Assembly (NCBI RefSeq): GCF_900148505.1
Contig: NZ_FRXO01000001.1
Span: forward strand, 62,001-126,000
Direction: 5' to 3'
DNA length: 64,000 nucleotides
Origin: Pseudoxanthobacter soli DSM 19599
GTDB lineage: Bacteria > Pseudomonadota > Alphaproteobacteria > Rhizobiales > Segnochrobactraceae
The notes beneath the pieces are model-generated. The model was given only the letters and a program-made list of their open reading frames with translations, made no database searches and had not been told where the DNA came from. A program made the position numbers and the translations under genes. Shown one piece after another: positions 53,936 through 61,880 of the stretch; positions within the stretch are counted from its first letter, which is position 1; each line of letters opens with the position of its first letter.

Positions 53936-55501
53936 ATGCAGATCGAAGACCAGACGGAAACCGCGGCCTTTCTCGCCGGCTGTCTTCCCGGCATTCGTGT
54001 GATCGAGACCCACATTTCGGTCCTGTTTCTCGGCGCCGACACCGTGTTCAAGCTGAAGAAGGCCGTGCGGCTGCCCTATGTCGACCTCTCGACCGTCGAC
54101 CGCCGCCTTGCCTGCTGCCGGCGCGAGCTTGAACTCAACCGGCGCACCGCGCCCGCCCTCTACCGCAGCGTCCGCCGCATCACCCGGGACGCCGTCGGCC
54201 GGCTCGTGTTAGACGGCGAGGGTGAAACGGTGGACGCCGTGGTCGAGATGGCGCGCTTCGACGATGCGGGCCTCGCCGACCGCCTCGCGGAAGAAGGGTG
54301 GCTGTCGCCGCCGCTCGTGGAGGCGATGGCGGCGGCGGTGGCGGCCTTCCATGCCGAGGCCGCGCCGGTCGCCGACGGAGGCGGGCCCGGCGGTGCAGCG
54401 CGCATCGCCGCGGTGCTCGACATCAACCGCCGGGCGCTCGAACCCGCCCGCGGCCTGTTCGGCGAGGGGCCGGTCGAGGGTCTCGTCGCGGCAAGCGCCC
54501 GCCTTCTCGACCGCCATGCCGATCTTGCCGACCTCCGCCAGCGGCAGGGATGGGTGCGCCGCTGCCACGGCGACCTTCACTTGCGCAATATCGTCTTCAT
54601 CGACGGGGCGCCCGTCCTGTTCGACTGCCTCGAGTTCGACGAGGACATGGCGACAACGGACGTGCTCTACGACGTCGCCTTTCTGGTGATGGACCTGATC
54701 CACCGCGGGCTCTCCGGCGAAGCGAACGTCGTGTTCAACCGTTATCTCGACCTCGCGCGAGCCGACGACGGCGTGCCGCTGATGCCGCTTTTCCTCGCGA
54801 TGCGTGCCACCGTGCGCGGTCACATCGCCGCGACGGTGGCCGCGGAGGCGCGTGCCGGGGACGCTGTGCGGCCGCGCGCGGATGCCGCGGCCTATCTCGA
54901 CCTCGCGGCCGCGTTTCTGGTGGAGCGCCCTGCCGTGCTGGTCGCGATCGGCGGGCTCAGCGGATCCGGCAAGTCGACGGTCGCCCGCGGCCTCGCGCCG
55001 CATGTCGGCGCGGCACCCGGGGCGCGCGAGCTTTCGAGCGATCGCACCCGCAAACGGCTGTTCGGCGTTCCCGCCGTGACGAAGCTGCCACCGGAGGCCT
55101 ACCGGCCCGGCGTGTCGCGCACCGTCTATTCCCGTCTGTTCAAGGAAGCCGCGACAGTTGCCAGGGCGGGGCACTCCGTCGTCGTGAACGCGGTGTTCGA
55201 CCGTGCGGAAGACCGCGACGCCGTCGAGGCGGCGGCGCACGCCGCCGGCGTGCCGTTCCTCGGGCTCTGGCTGGATGCCCCGGAGGCCGTTCTCATCGAT
55301 CGCGTCGAGCATCGCTCCGGCGATCCGTCGGATGCCGATGCGACCGTGGTGCGGGCGCAGGCGACACACTCCACAGGTGAAATAAAATGGACGCGTATCG
55401 ATGCCAGCATGGATGCGGCGTCGGTCGTGGCCGCTGCGCGGCAGGCCTGCGCCGCACGCTTCGGTGATCCGTCGGCGGTCGCCGCCCGTTTTAGGGCGTG
55501 A
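53936..55501 (+). CDS. APH-kinase-like / P-loop kinase fusion protein
   Basis: A 521-residue two-domain protein. Residues about 1-320 have the aminoglycoside-phosphotransferase-like fold with catalytic RRCHGDLHLRNIVFI near 220 and LFDCLEFDEDMATTDVLYDV after it. Residues about 335-521 are a P-loop kinase domain with Walker [18 protein letters not shown] near 342. This COG2187-COG0645 fusion is widespread in Proteobacteria; the related mycobacterial Rv2004c belongs to the hypoxia (DosR) regulon. The substrate is unknown. ATG 53936 has GAGG upstream. The FNR site upstream fits a low-oxygen role. Confidence 0.85.
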   Translation: MQIEDQTETAAFLAGCLPGIRVIETHISVLFLGADTVFKLKKAVRLPYVDLSTVDRRLACCRRELELNRRTAPALYRSVRRITRDAVGRLVLDGEGETVDAVVEMARFDDAGLADRLAEEGWLSPPLVEAMAAAVAAFHAEAAPVADGGGPGGAARIAAVLDINRRALEPARGLFGEGPVEGLVAASARLLDRHADLADLRQRQGWVRRCHGDLHLRNIVFIDGAPVLFDCLEFDEDMATTDVLYDVAFLVMDLIHRGLSGEANVVFNRYLDLARADDGVPLMPLFLAMRATVRGHIAATVAAEARAGDAVRPRADAAAYLDLAAAFLVERPAVLVAIGGLSGSGKSTVARGLAPHVGAAPGARELSSDRTRKRLFGVPAVTKLPPEAYRPGVSRTVYSRLFKEAATVARAGHSVVVNAVFDRAEDRDAVEAAAHAAGVPFLGLWLDAPEAVLIDRVEHRSGDPSDADATVVRAQATHSTGEIKWTRIDASMDAASVVAAARQACAARFGDPSAVAARFRA

Positions 55502-55629
55502 ATTGAACCCGCAGCGGATTGTCGCGCGACCCGTGTCGTGGCACGGAGTAGAGATGGAATAGGGGAGCCGCTGACTCGGGGGTGTAGCAGCGGCGGTCGG
55601 TTCCAGAGTACCGAAAAGGGGCTTTATCC

Positions 55630-57555
55630 ATGTCAGCGAGGCGCATGCCTCTTACCATCGGTGCTCTGGGCATCGTGTTCGGCGATATCGGCACGAGCCC
55701 GCTCTATGCTTTCCGCGAGGCGGCCAGGGCCGCCGAAGCCGCAACCGACTTCGCCGTTCTGGGCGTGCTGTCGCTCATGCTGTGGGCGATTATCCTGTCG
55801 GTGAGCCTGAAATATGTCACGCTGGTGCTGCGCCTCGACAACGACGGCGAAGGCGGCATTCTGGCGCTGGCGACCCTGCTCGACCTGCAGCATTTCACGC
55901 CGGGTCACCGCGGATTGCTGCTGCTCGTCGCCCTGGTCGGCGCGGCGATGCTGTTCGGCGACGGTGTCATCACGCCCGCGATCTCGGTTCTCAGCGCCGT
56001 GGAGGGGCTGGAGCTCGTCGCGCCGAGCCTGACGGAATTCGTGGTGCCGATCACGGTCGCGATTCTGCTTGTGCTCTATGCGGCGCAACGGGCCGGAACC
56101 CACCGCATCGGCGTCCTGTTCGGACCGGTGATGACGCTCTGGTTCGTGGTGCTGGGCGTGCTGGGCCTCATTGCGGCGGTCAAGAACCCGATCGTGTTCA
56201 CCGCGATCAACCCGCTCTATGGCGTGGAACTGATCTGGTCGGCGCCGGAGAAGGCGATCTTCGTGCTCGCCGCCGTGTTCCTGACCATCACCGGCGGCGA
56301 GGCGCTCTATGCCGACCTCGGCCAGTTCGGCCGCAAGGTGATCACGCGAGCTTGGTACTGCTTCGCGATGCCGGGGCTCGTGCTCAATTATTTCGGTCAG
56401 GGCGCGCTCGTGCTCGCCGACCCGACTGCGTTGCGCAACCCGTTCTTCCTGCTCGCACCGAACTTCCTGCTGCTGCCGCTCGTCATCCTGTCGGCCTTGG
56501 CGACGGTGATCGCCTCGCAGGCGATCATCACGGGCGTGTTCAGCCTCGCCAAGCAGGCTATCGAGACGAGCTTCCTCGTGCCGCTCGCCGTCAAGCACAC
56601 CGCCGAGGAATACGAGAGCCACGTCTATATCGGCACCATCAACGTGCTGCTGGCGATCCTGTCGATCTCGACGGTGTTCGTGTTCCGCTCGTCGGATGCG
56701 CTGTCCCACGCCTACGGCATCGCGGTCGCGACGGCGATGATCACCACGACGGTGCTCTATGTCAGCGCGCAGTTCCGGTTGAGGCGCTGGCCGCGCCCGC
56801 TCACCGCTCTCGTCGGCATCGTCATCCTCTCCATCGATATGGTGTTCTTCCTGCCGAACCTCGGCAAGATTCCGACCGGCGGTGAGCTTCCGCTCGCGCT
56901 CGCCGGGTTCGCGCTGCTGGTGATGATCTCCTGGCGCGTCGGCACCAGGCGGATGTCGGAGATCCTGACCCGCCGCGGCTATGTCGAGATCGAGGAACTG
57001 GAAGGCTCGCTACGCACATCGACTGTGGTGCATCGGACCGCGGTGGTGCTGTCGCGTTCGAGCGTGCGGGTGCCGGTGGCGCTGAGCCGCCTCAACCAGC
57101 TTCTCGACGTCAGCTTCGATCGCTTCGTGTTCGTCTCGGTCAAGGTGGCGGGGCGGCCGCGCATCGGCCCGAGCGAGCGGCTGTTCGTCGATACCGTGTC
57201 GAAGCGCATGTCGCGCGTGTCGCTGGTCGTCGGCTACATGCAGTCCGTCAACCTTCCGGCTCTGATCGCGCCCGCGCTGCGCGAGATCGGCGTCGACCCG
57301 GGCTCCGTGATCTATGTCGTCGGCCACGAACGGCCGCTGCCGCCGAAGCGCATCCGCTCGGTGCGCGACGTGCTGTCGTTCGTGTTTGTGGTGCTGATGC
57401 GCAATGCGGCACGTGCCGCCGACCGCTTCAACCTGCCCCACAAGCGCACGCTGGAGGTGGGATATCCCATCGGGTTCGACGCCTCGCGCGCGCCGGATGC
57501 CCGCCCGCCTTCGGGCCGCGCCAATCCGGCCGAAGTGGTGCTTCCGCGCAAATAG
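55630..57555 (+). CDS. kup: low-affinity potassium uptake protein Kup
   Basis: A 641-residue H+/K+ symporter of the KUP/HAK/KT family. The N-terminal GALGIVFGDIGTSPLYAFRE and GDGVITPAISVLSAVEGLEL near 115 are invariant family motifs. Twelve membrane segments occupy residues 10-440; the cytoplasmic tail is 440-641. It follows the APH/P-loop gene after 128 bp, possibly in one transcript. With the K+ channel at 30.1 kb it is the second K+ protein in the window. Confidence 0.97.
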   Translation: MSARRMPLTIGALGIVFGDIGTSPLYAFREAARAAEAATDFAVLGVLSLMLWAIILSVSLKYVTLVLRLDNDGEGGILALATLLDLQHFTPGHRGLLLLVALVGAAMLFGDGVITPAISVLSAVEGLELVAPSLTEFVVPITVAILLVLYAAQRAGTHRIGVLFGPVMTLWFVVLGVLGLIAAVKNPIVFTAINPLYGVELIWSAPEKAIFVLAAVFLTITGGEALYADLGQFGRKVITRAWYCFAMPGLVLNYFGQGALVLADPTALRNPFFLLAPNFLLLPLVILSALATVIASQAIITGVFSLAKQAIETSFLVPLAVKHTAEEYESHVYIGTINVLLAILSISTVFVFRSSDALSHAYGIAVATAMITTTVLYVSAQFRLRRWPRPLTALVGIVILSIDMVFFLPNLGKIPTGGELPLALAGFALLVMISWRVGTRRMSEILTRRGYVEIEELEGSLRTSTVVHRTAVVLSRSSVRVPVALSRLNQLLDVSFDRFVFVSVKVAGRPRIGPSERLFVDTVSKRMSRVSLVVGYMQSVNLPALIAPALREIGVDPGSVIYVVGHERPLPPKRIRSVRDVLSFVFVVLMRNAARAADRFNLPHKRTLEVGYPIGFDASRAPDARPPSGRANPAEVVLPRK

Positions 57556-57961
57556 GCGGCCGGCACGCCGCGCGGCCATGGGACGACAGCTTCGGAGCGG
57601 CTGAGCCTCTCCGGAGAAGCCCGTCGTGTGCCACGCGCGCCGGCGCCGTTTGACCGCCATGGTCCAGGCACGACCGCGCTGCATGATGCGTCCGGATATC
57701 GCGGCCAAGCTGTTCTTTAGCCGTTCCAAGCAATAAAAGCCGGTGCGGATGTAATATTGTTCCCCCCTCCCGCATGACGTCCGAATGAGATAAGACATTT
57801 CTCGCCGGGTGGGGTCCCCGGCCGTCCGGAGCGTCGTCGTTGCAGGCCGTTTTCGCCTGCTGGCAAGCAATCGCGCCGGAATGTGGGTCCGGGCGGCTTC
57901 GGTGCGACTGACGTTCGTTGCGGCAGGAAAAGCATCCGGCGGTCTGAAAGGGACGGACATC
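57556..57961. other. intergenic, kup to CDF transporter
   Basis: A 406-bp gap with an AT-rich patch and a C-tract near 57762-57771 that might hold the CDF promoter and a metal-sensor operator; no consensus match was found. No gene-like frame. Confidence 0.4.
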
Positions 57962-59140
57962 ATGGCCGAGCGCGAGAAATCTTCCCAGACGATGCCCAGG
58001 CCGGATGGGCCGAGCGGTGCCCACCATCATGGCCCGGAGGCCCACGACCACGGCGACCACGAACACGACGATCACGACCATTCCGGCCACGATCACGGCG
58101 GCGAAGGCCACGATCATGCGCCGCACGCGGATCACGGCCACGCCGGCCACGGCCACGGGGCGAAGCGGGCAGGCGGGGGGCACTCCCATGCCGGTCACTC
58201 GCACGGCGGTCACTCCCACGCCGGTCATTCCCACGCCAGTTCGAGCGAGACCCGTACCGCCATCGCGGCGATCATCACGCTGAGCTTCATGGTGCTGGAG
58301 TTCGTCGGCGGCCTCTGGTCCGGCTCGCTGGCGCTGATGGCCGATGCGGCCCACATGGCGACCGATGCCGTGTCGCTCGGTCTTGCCTGGTGGGCGTTCC
58401 GGCAGCTGCGCCAGCCGGTCACCGATCGCATGAGCTTCGGTCATCACCGGATGCCGGTGCTCGTGGCCTTCGCCAACGCCGTCGCGCTGATCCTGCTGAC
58501 GCTCTGGATCGCGGTTGAGGCGATCGAGCGCCTGATGGAACCGGTGCACATCTCGGCCGGCCCGATGGCGGCCATCGCGGTCGCGGGCCTCGGCGCCAAC
58601 ATCGCCGCTTTCCTGGTGCTCTCCATGGGCGAGCGCAATCTCAACATCCGCGGGGCGCTCCTGCACGTCGCGAGCGACATGCTGGGCTCTGTCGCAGCGA
58701 TCGCGGCGGCCGGCGTGATCTATTTCACCGGCTGGGTGCCGATCGATCCGATCCTGTCGCTGCTGGTGGGTTTCCTGCTGCTGCGCGCGACGATCTCGCT
58801 GATGCGCGATTCGGCGCACATCCTGCTGGAAGGCGCCCCGGAGGGTCGCGAAGGCGCCCTCATCGCCGCGGATCTCGTCGCCAACGTGCCGCCGGTGGTG
58901 GACGTCCACCACGTTCATTCCTGGCTCCTGAGCGAGGAGCGGCTGCATGCGACCCTGCATGTCGTCGTGGCGGAAGGCACGCCATCGACCCCGGTCGTGA
59001 CGCAGGTCAAGGAGCGGCTCAGGACCGAGTTCGGCATCTCCCACGCCACGGTGGAAGTCGAACTGCCTGGCGCCTGCGCCGACGAAACGGGCGACGAAGC
59101 CGGCCCCTGCGCCAAGCCTGCCGCAGCCGCGCACGCCTGA
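57962..59140 (+). CDS. cation diffusion facilitator metal exporter (DmeF/CzcD-like)
   Basis: A 392-residue CDF family antiporter exporting Zn, Co, Ni or similar ions. The N-terminal 95 residues are extremely His-rich with HDH, HSHAGHSHGG-type runs, likely a metal-collecting segment. Six helices follow from about residue 100. The transport site is ADAAHMATDAVSLG (D and H in helix 2) with HVASDMLGSVAA in helix 5. The cytoplasmic domain has VVDVHHVHSWLL. Start ATG 57962 with AAAGGGA upstream. The exact metal cannot be told; no RcnR/DmeR-like gene is adjacent. Confidence 0.92.
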   Translation: MAEREKSSQTMPRPDGPSGAHHHGPEAHDHGDHEHDDHDHSGHDHGGEGHDHAPHADHGHAGHGHGAKRAGGGHSHAGHSHGGHSHAGHSHASSSETRTAIAAIITLSFMVLEFVGGLWSGSLALMADAAHMATDAVSLGLAWWAFRQLRQPVTDRMSFGHHRMPVLVAFANAVALILLTLWIAVEAIERLMEPVHISAGPMAAIAVAGLGANIAAFLVLSMGERNLNIRGALLHVASDMLGSVAAIAAAGVIYFTGWVPIDPILSLLVGFLLLRATISLMRDSAHILLEGAPEGREGALIAADLVANVPPVVDVHHVHSWLLSEERLHATLHVVVAEGTPSTPVVTQVKERLRTEFGISHATVEVELPGACADETGDEAGPCAKPAAAAHA

Positions 59141-59176
59141 CGGGGGCACGGATTCCTGCGCGGGGATAGGGGCGTC

Positions 59177-60100
59177 TTAATCCCGCTTAAGGACGGCGCC
59201 CGGAGTGGTGGCGTCCCAGTGGGCGGCGAAGGCCGCGCGGACGTGCTCGACGAGGCGTACGTCGCCGCTACTCAGCCGGCGGATCGTTTCCAGCGTTTCC
59301 GGGCGGGGCGGAGCGGCGGACATGCGGGCCGCGCCGACCTTCTCGCGCCGCGCCGGGATCGACCCGACGCCGAGGGCTGCGCCCAGCGCGGTGCGGAAAT
59401 CGTCGATCCGGTCGAGCGTCGCCGCCATGAACACGGTCTCGTCGATCGCGCGGCGCGCCGGTTCGAACGAGGGGCTGTCGCCGAGAAAGAGGCACTGAAC
59501 GTTGAAGGCATCGACTTCGCCGCGGTCGGCGAGCCACGCGACATAGTCGTCGATCGACCACGTCAGCAGCCGGGGCGACTTTTGCATCGGTGGCGGGCTC
59601 TCCGCGAGCGCCACCGAGCGGAAGAAGTGGAAGCTGGAGACGAACCGCTCCACCGGATCGCGCAGCAGCGTCACCACCACCGGGCGGCGGCGGGTCGACG
59701 GCATGTCGGCGAGCCCGACGTGGCCAGAGACGAGCGCCATGTCGTCGAGACGCGCCGCGTCGAACCCGGACGGCAGCAGCCAGTGCCGGCCGCCGACCCG
59801 CGCCTTCAGACGCCGCCAGGCGACGGAGGCGGCGTATCCCGCCGCGTGCCGGCGCTTTTCACGAACCTTGCCGATCAGGTGCTGGCGCAGCGGCAGATAA
59901 CGCTCCGCGCCGACCATGTCTTCCAGACCCGCCGCCAGCGACGTGCCGCCGGTCTTCGGGATGTGGATGAACATCAGGACGTCGTTGTCCGGCCGGTAGA
60001 TCAGTTCATTGCACAACATCGGTGTCGCGGATGGCCTCTGCCGCCGGACCAGCCGCGCGATGTCGCGCGCCGCTCCGAGCCCCTTCGGGAAGGTTTCCAT
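59177..60100 (-). CDS. sulfotransferase family 2 domain protein
   Basis: A 307-residue PAPS-dependent sulfotransferase. The 5'-phosphosulfate loop is VLMFIHIPKTGGTSLAAGLE near residue 40, and the 3'-phosphate motif LLRDPVERFVSSFHFFRSVA near 148. These are the two family hallmarks. The acceptor (carbohydrate, lipid or small molecule) is unknown; no PAPS-synthesis or polysaccharide genes flank it. ATG 60100 is chosen: the frame runs on to 60547, but this extension reads through a palindromic repeat. It converges on the CDF gene with 36 bp between stops. Confidence 0.85.
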   Translation of the reverse strand: METFPKGLGAARDIARLVRRQRPSATPMLCNELIYRPDNDVLMFIHIPKTGGTSLAAGLEDMVGAERYLPLRQHLIGKVREKRRHAAGYAASVAWRRLKARVGGRHWLLPSGFDAARLDDMALVSGHVGLADMPSTRRRPVVVTLLRDPVERFVSSFHFFRSVALAESPPPMQKSPRLLTWSIDDYVAWLADRGEVDAFNVQCLFLGDSPSFEPARRAIDETVFMAATLDRIDDFRTALGAALGVGSIPARREKVGAARMSAAPPRPETLETIRRLSSGDVRLVEHVRAAFAAHWDATTPGAVLKRD

Positions 60101-60101
60101 T

Positions 60102-60211
60102 AGAGCATATCCCGCCTGGATCGAAGCGATCCGAGCGGGAAATGCGCAAGCTTTTGAATCCGGGCGGATTTCCTGTCGATCAGATGATATCGCCTGGCGG
60201 GAAAGCGCTCC
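60102..60211 (-). repeat. RIME-like two-hairpin repeat, copy E
   Basis: In the minus orientation: GGAGCGCTTTCCCGCC, a decayed hairpin 1, GGATTCAAAAGCTTGCGC, then hairpin 2 read on the plus strand as AGCATATCCCGCCTGGATCG, loop AAG, CGATCCGAGCGGGAAATGC with few mismatches. It lies one base upstream of the sulfotransferase start, forming its 5' leader. Confidence 0.8.
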
Positions 60212-60296
60212 GGGGCGATTTCCTGCGGCAAAGATCGTCTTTATGGTAGTCGTCCATGGACGATCTGGCAGGCGACCGGTCCGGAGGGGTTTGGGT

Positions 60297-60971
60297 TTGA
60301 GCAGGAACGGCGATCTGCGGCCGGGCGGCAACGGCGGTGTGTCCGAGCCGGACGGCGGAGACCTGACGACTGGATCGAGTGCTCCGGCCGTCGAGGGTCG
60401 GACGCTGGAACAGGCGATCGGGGTGCAGGTCCGCGCCTTTCGCCGGACGCTCGACCTGACCGTCTCCGATCTCGCCGGCGCGGCCGGCATCTCGGTCGGC
60501 ACACTGTCCAAGATCGAGAACGGCCAGATTTCGCCCTCACTCTCCACCCTTCAGGGCCTCGCGACGGCGCTCAACGTGCCGATTACCGCCCTGTTCTCGG
60601 CGTTCGAGGAGAAGCGGGGCTGTTCGTTCGTGCGTGCCGGCCAGGGCGTGATCATCGACCGGCGCGGCACCAAGGTCGGCCACCGCTACGAACTGCTCGG
60701 CCACGCGCTGGGCGGCGACATGGTGGTGGAGCCCTATCTGATCGAGCTCTCCGAGGAGGCCGAGCCCTATACCGCGTTCCGTCACGAGGGCACGGAACTC
60801 ATCTACATGCTGACCGGCGAAGTGCTTTATCGACATGCCGACCGGCTCTACCATCTTCGCCCGGGCGACACGCTGATGTTCGATTCGGCGGCCGCCCATG
60901 GGCCGGAGCAACTGCTCGTCCGGCCGATGACGTACCTTTCCATCATCGTCTATCGCCGCGAGACGGCATGA
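60297..60971 (+). CDS. XRE-cupin transcriptional regulator
   Basis: About 224 residues. The HTH_XRE domain is at about 38-95, with DLAGAAGISVGTLSKIENGQ. A cupin sensor domain follows at about 145-215, with AFRHEGTELIYMLTGEVLYR and LRPGDTLMFDSAAAHGPE. This architecture is common for regulators of amino acid, polyamine or sugar catabolism (PuuR/SutR-like). The start is uncertain: TTG 60297 has GGAGGGG seven bases upstream; ATG 60243 and GTG 60339 are alternatives. A HAD phosphatase follows after 64 bp. Confidence 0.85.
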   Translation: MSRNGDLRPGGNGGVSEPDGGDLTTGSSAPAVEGRTLEQAIGVQVRAFRRTLDLTVSDLAGAAGISVGTLSKIENGQISPSLSTLQGLATALNVPITALFSAFEEKRGCSFVRAGQGVIIDRRGTKVGHRYELLGHALGGDMVVEPYLIELSEEAEPYTAFRHEGTELIYMLTGEVLYRHADRLYHLRPGDTLMFDSAAAHGPEQLLVRPMTYLSIIVYRRETA

Positions 60972-61035
60972 GGCGCACGGCGCCGTGCGAGGGCGGCCCG
61001 GCGCCGCTCGCGCGCCCGCGCCAAACGAGGAACCG

Positions 61036-61722
61036 ATGACGAGATACCGTGCCGTGCTGTGGGATGTCGATGGCACCCTGATCGACAGCGAACCCCTGCA
61101 CCTCGCGTGCATCCGCGGCGTCACGGCCGCGCTCGGATTCGACATGACGACCGAGCCGGAGGACCGTTATCTCGGCCTCGACCATGCCGCCGTATTCGCC
61201 GCCATCGCACCCCGCCTGACGCGGCCGACGACCTTCGAGGCCTGGAAGCAGGACATCGTCGCCACCTACATCGCCCGCGTCGATGCCGAGGCCGTCCCGT
61301 TCGTCGGTGCCCGGGAGACCATGGCCGCGATCGCGGCGGCCGGCATTCCGCAGGGCTGCGTTTCCAATTCCGAGCGTGTCGTGGTCGACGCCAACATCGC
61401 CGCGCTCGGCATCGCGCCGCTGATCGGCTTCAGCCTCAGCCGCGACGACGTTCCCGCCGGCAAGCCCGACCCGGCGCCCTACCGGCTCGGGTGCGAGCGC
61501 CTCGGAATCGTTCCCCAGGAGGTCATCGCCGTGGAGGACAGCGCGACCGGCGCGGCCTCCGCAGCGGGCGCCGGGCTCAGGATCGTCCGCGTGCCGTCCG
61601 TGCTCCAGCCAGGACCGGTGTCGCACAGTAGGCTCGAGGGTTTCGGCGACGTTCTCCGCCTGCTCGGCGTCGACGCGGTGCGGTCGCTCGATAGATTGGA
61701 TGTTGCTACCCGTCCTGAGTAG
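61036..61722 (+). CDS. HAD superfamily phosphatase, beta-phosphoglucomutase-like
   Basis: A 228-residue haloacid dehalogenase-type hydrolase. Motif I is WDVDGTLIDSEP with the nucleophile and general-acid Asp near residue 10, motif II SNSERV near 108, motif III KPDPAPYRLGC near 147 and motif IV VEDSATGAASAAGAG near 169. The helical cap lies between motif I and II. Relatives dephosphorylate sugar phosphates or phosphoglycolate; the substrate is not evident. GAGG precedes ATG 61036. Probably co-transcribed with the XRE-cupin gene. Confidence 0.9.
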   Translation: MTRYRAVLWDVDGTLIDSEPLHLACIRGVTAALGFDMTTEPEDRYLGLDHAAVFAAIAPRLTRPTTFEAWKQDIVATYIARVDAEAVPFVGARETMAAIAAAGIPQGCVSNSERVVVDANIAALGIAPLIGFSLSRDDVPAGKPDPAPYRLGCERLGIVPQEVIAVEDSATGAASAAGAGLRIVRVPSVLQPGPVSHSRLEGFGDVLRLLGVDAVRSLDRLDVATRPE

Positions 61723-61880
61723 GAGGGTTCTCCGCGCGCGCGGCGAGCTGCTATAATGCAGGCGCCCGCTGCGAGCGCGCGGGCTGGCGGCGGAGCCGGG
61801 GCGCAGCGGATCTGGGGCCGCGACCGAAGGTGTAGTTTCGGCGGCGGACCTTCGCCGCCATTGGGGTGGCCGGGGGGCAC

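Noticed and set aside
57740-57790. C-tract upstream of the CDF gene as an RcnR/DmeR metal-sensor operator
   Set aside because: The flanking bases do not match the TACT/AGTA arms of that operator type, and no sensor gene is adjacent.
60101-60547. Upstream extension of the sulfotransferase frame (149 codons)
   Set aside because: It reads through the palindromic repeat and the start of the divergent XRE-cupin gene, and lacks any family similarity.
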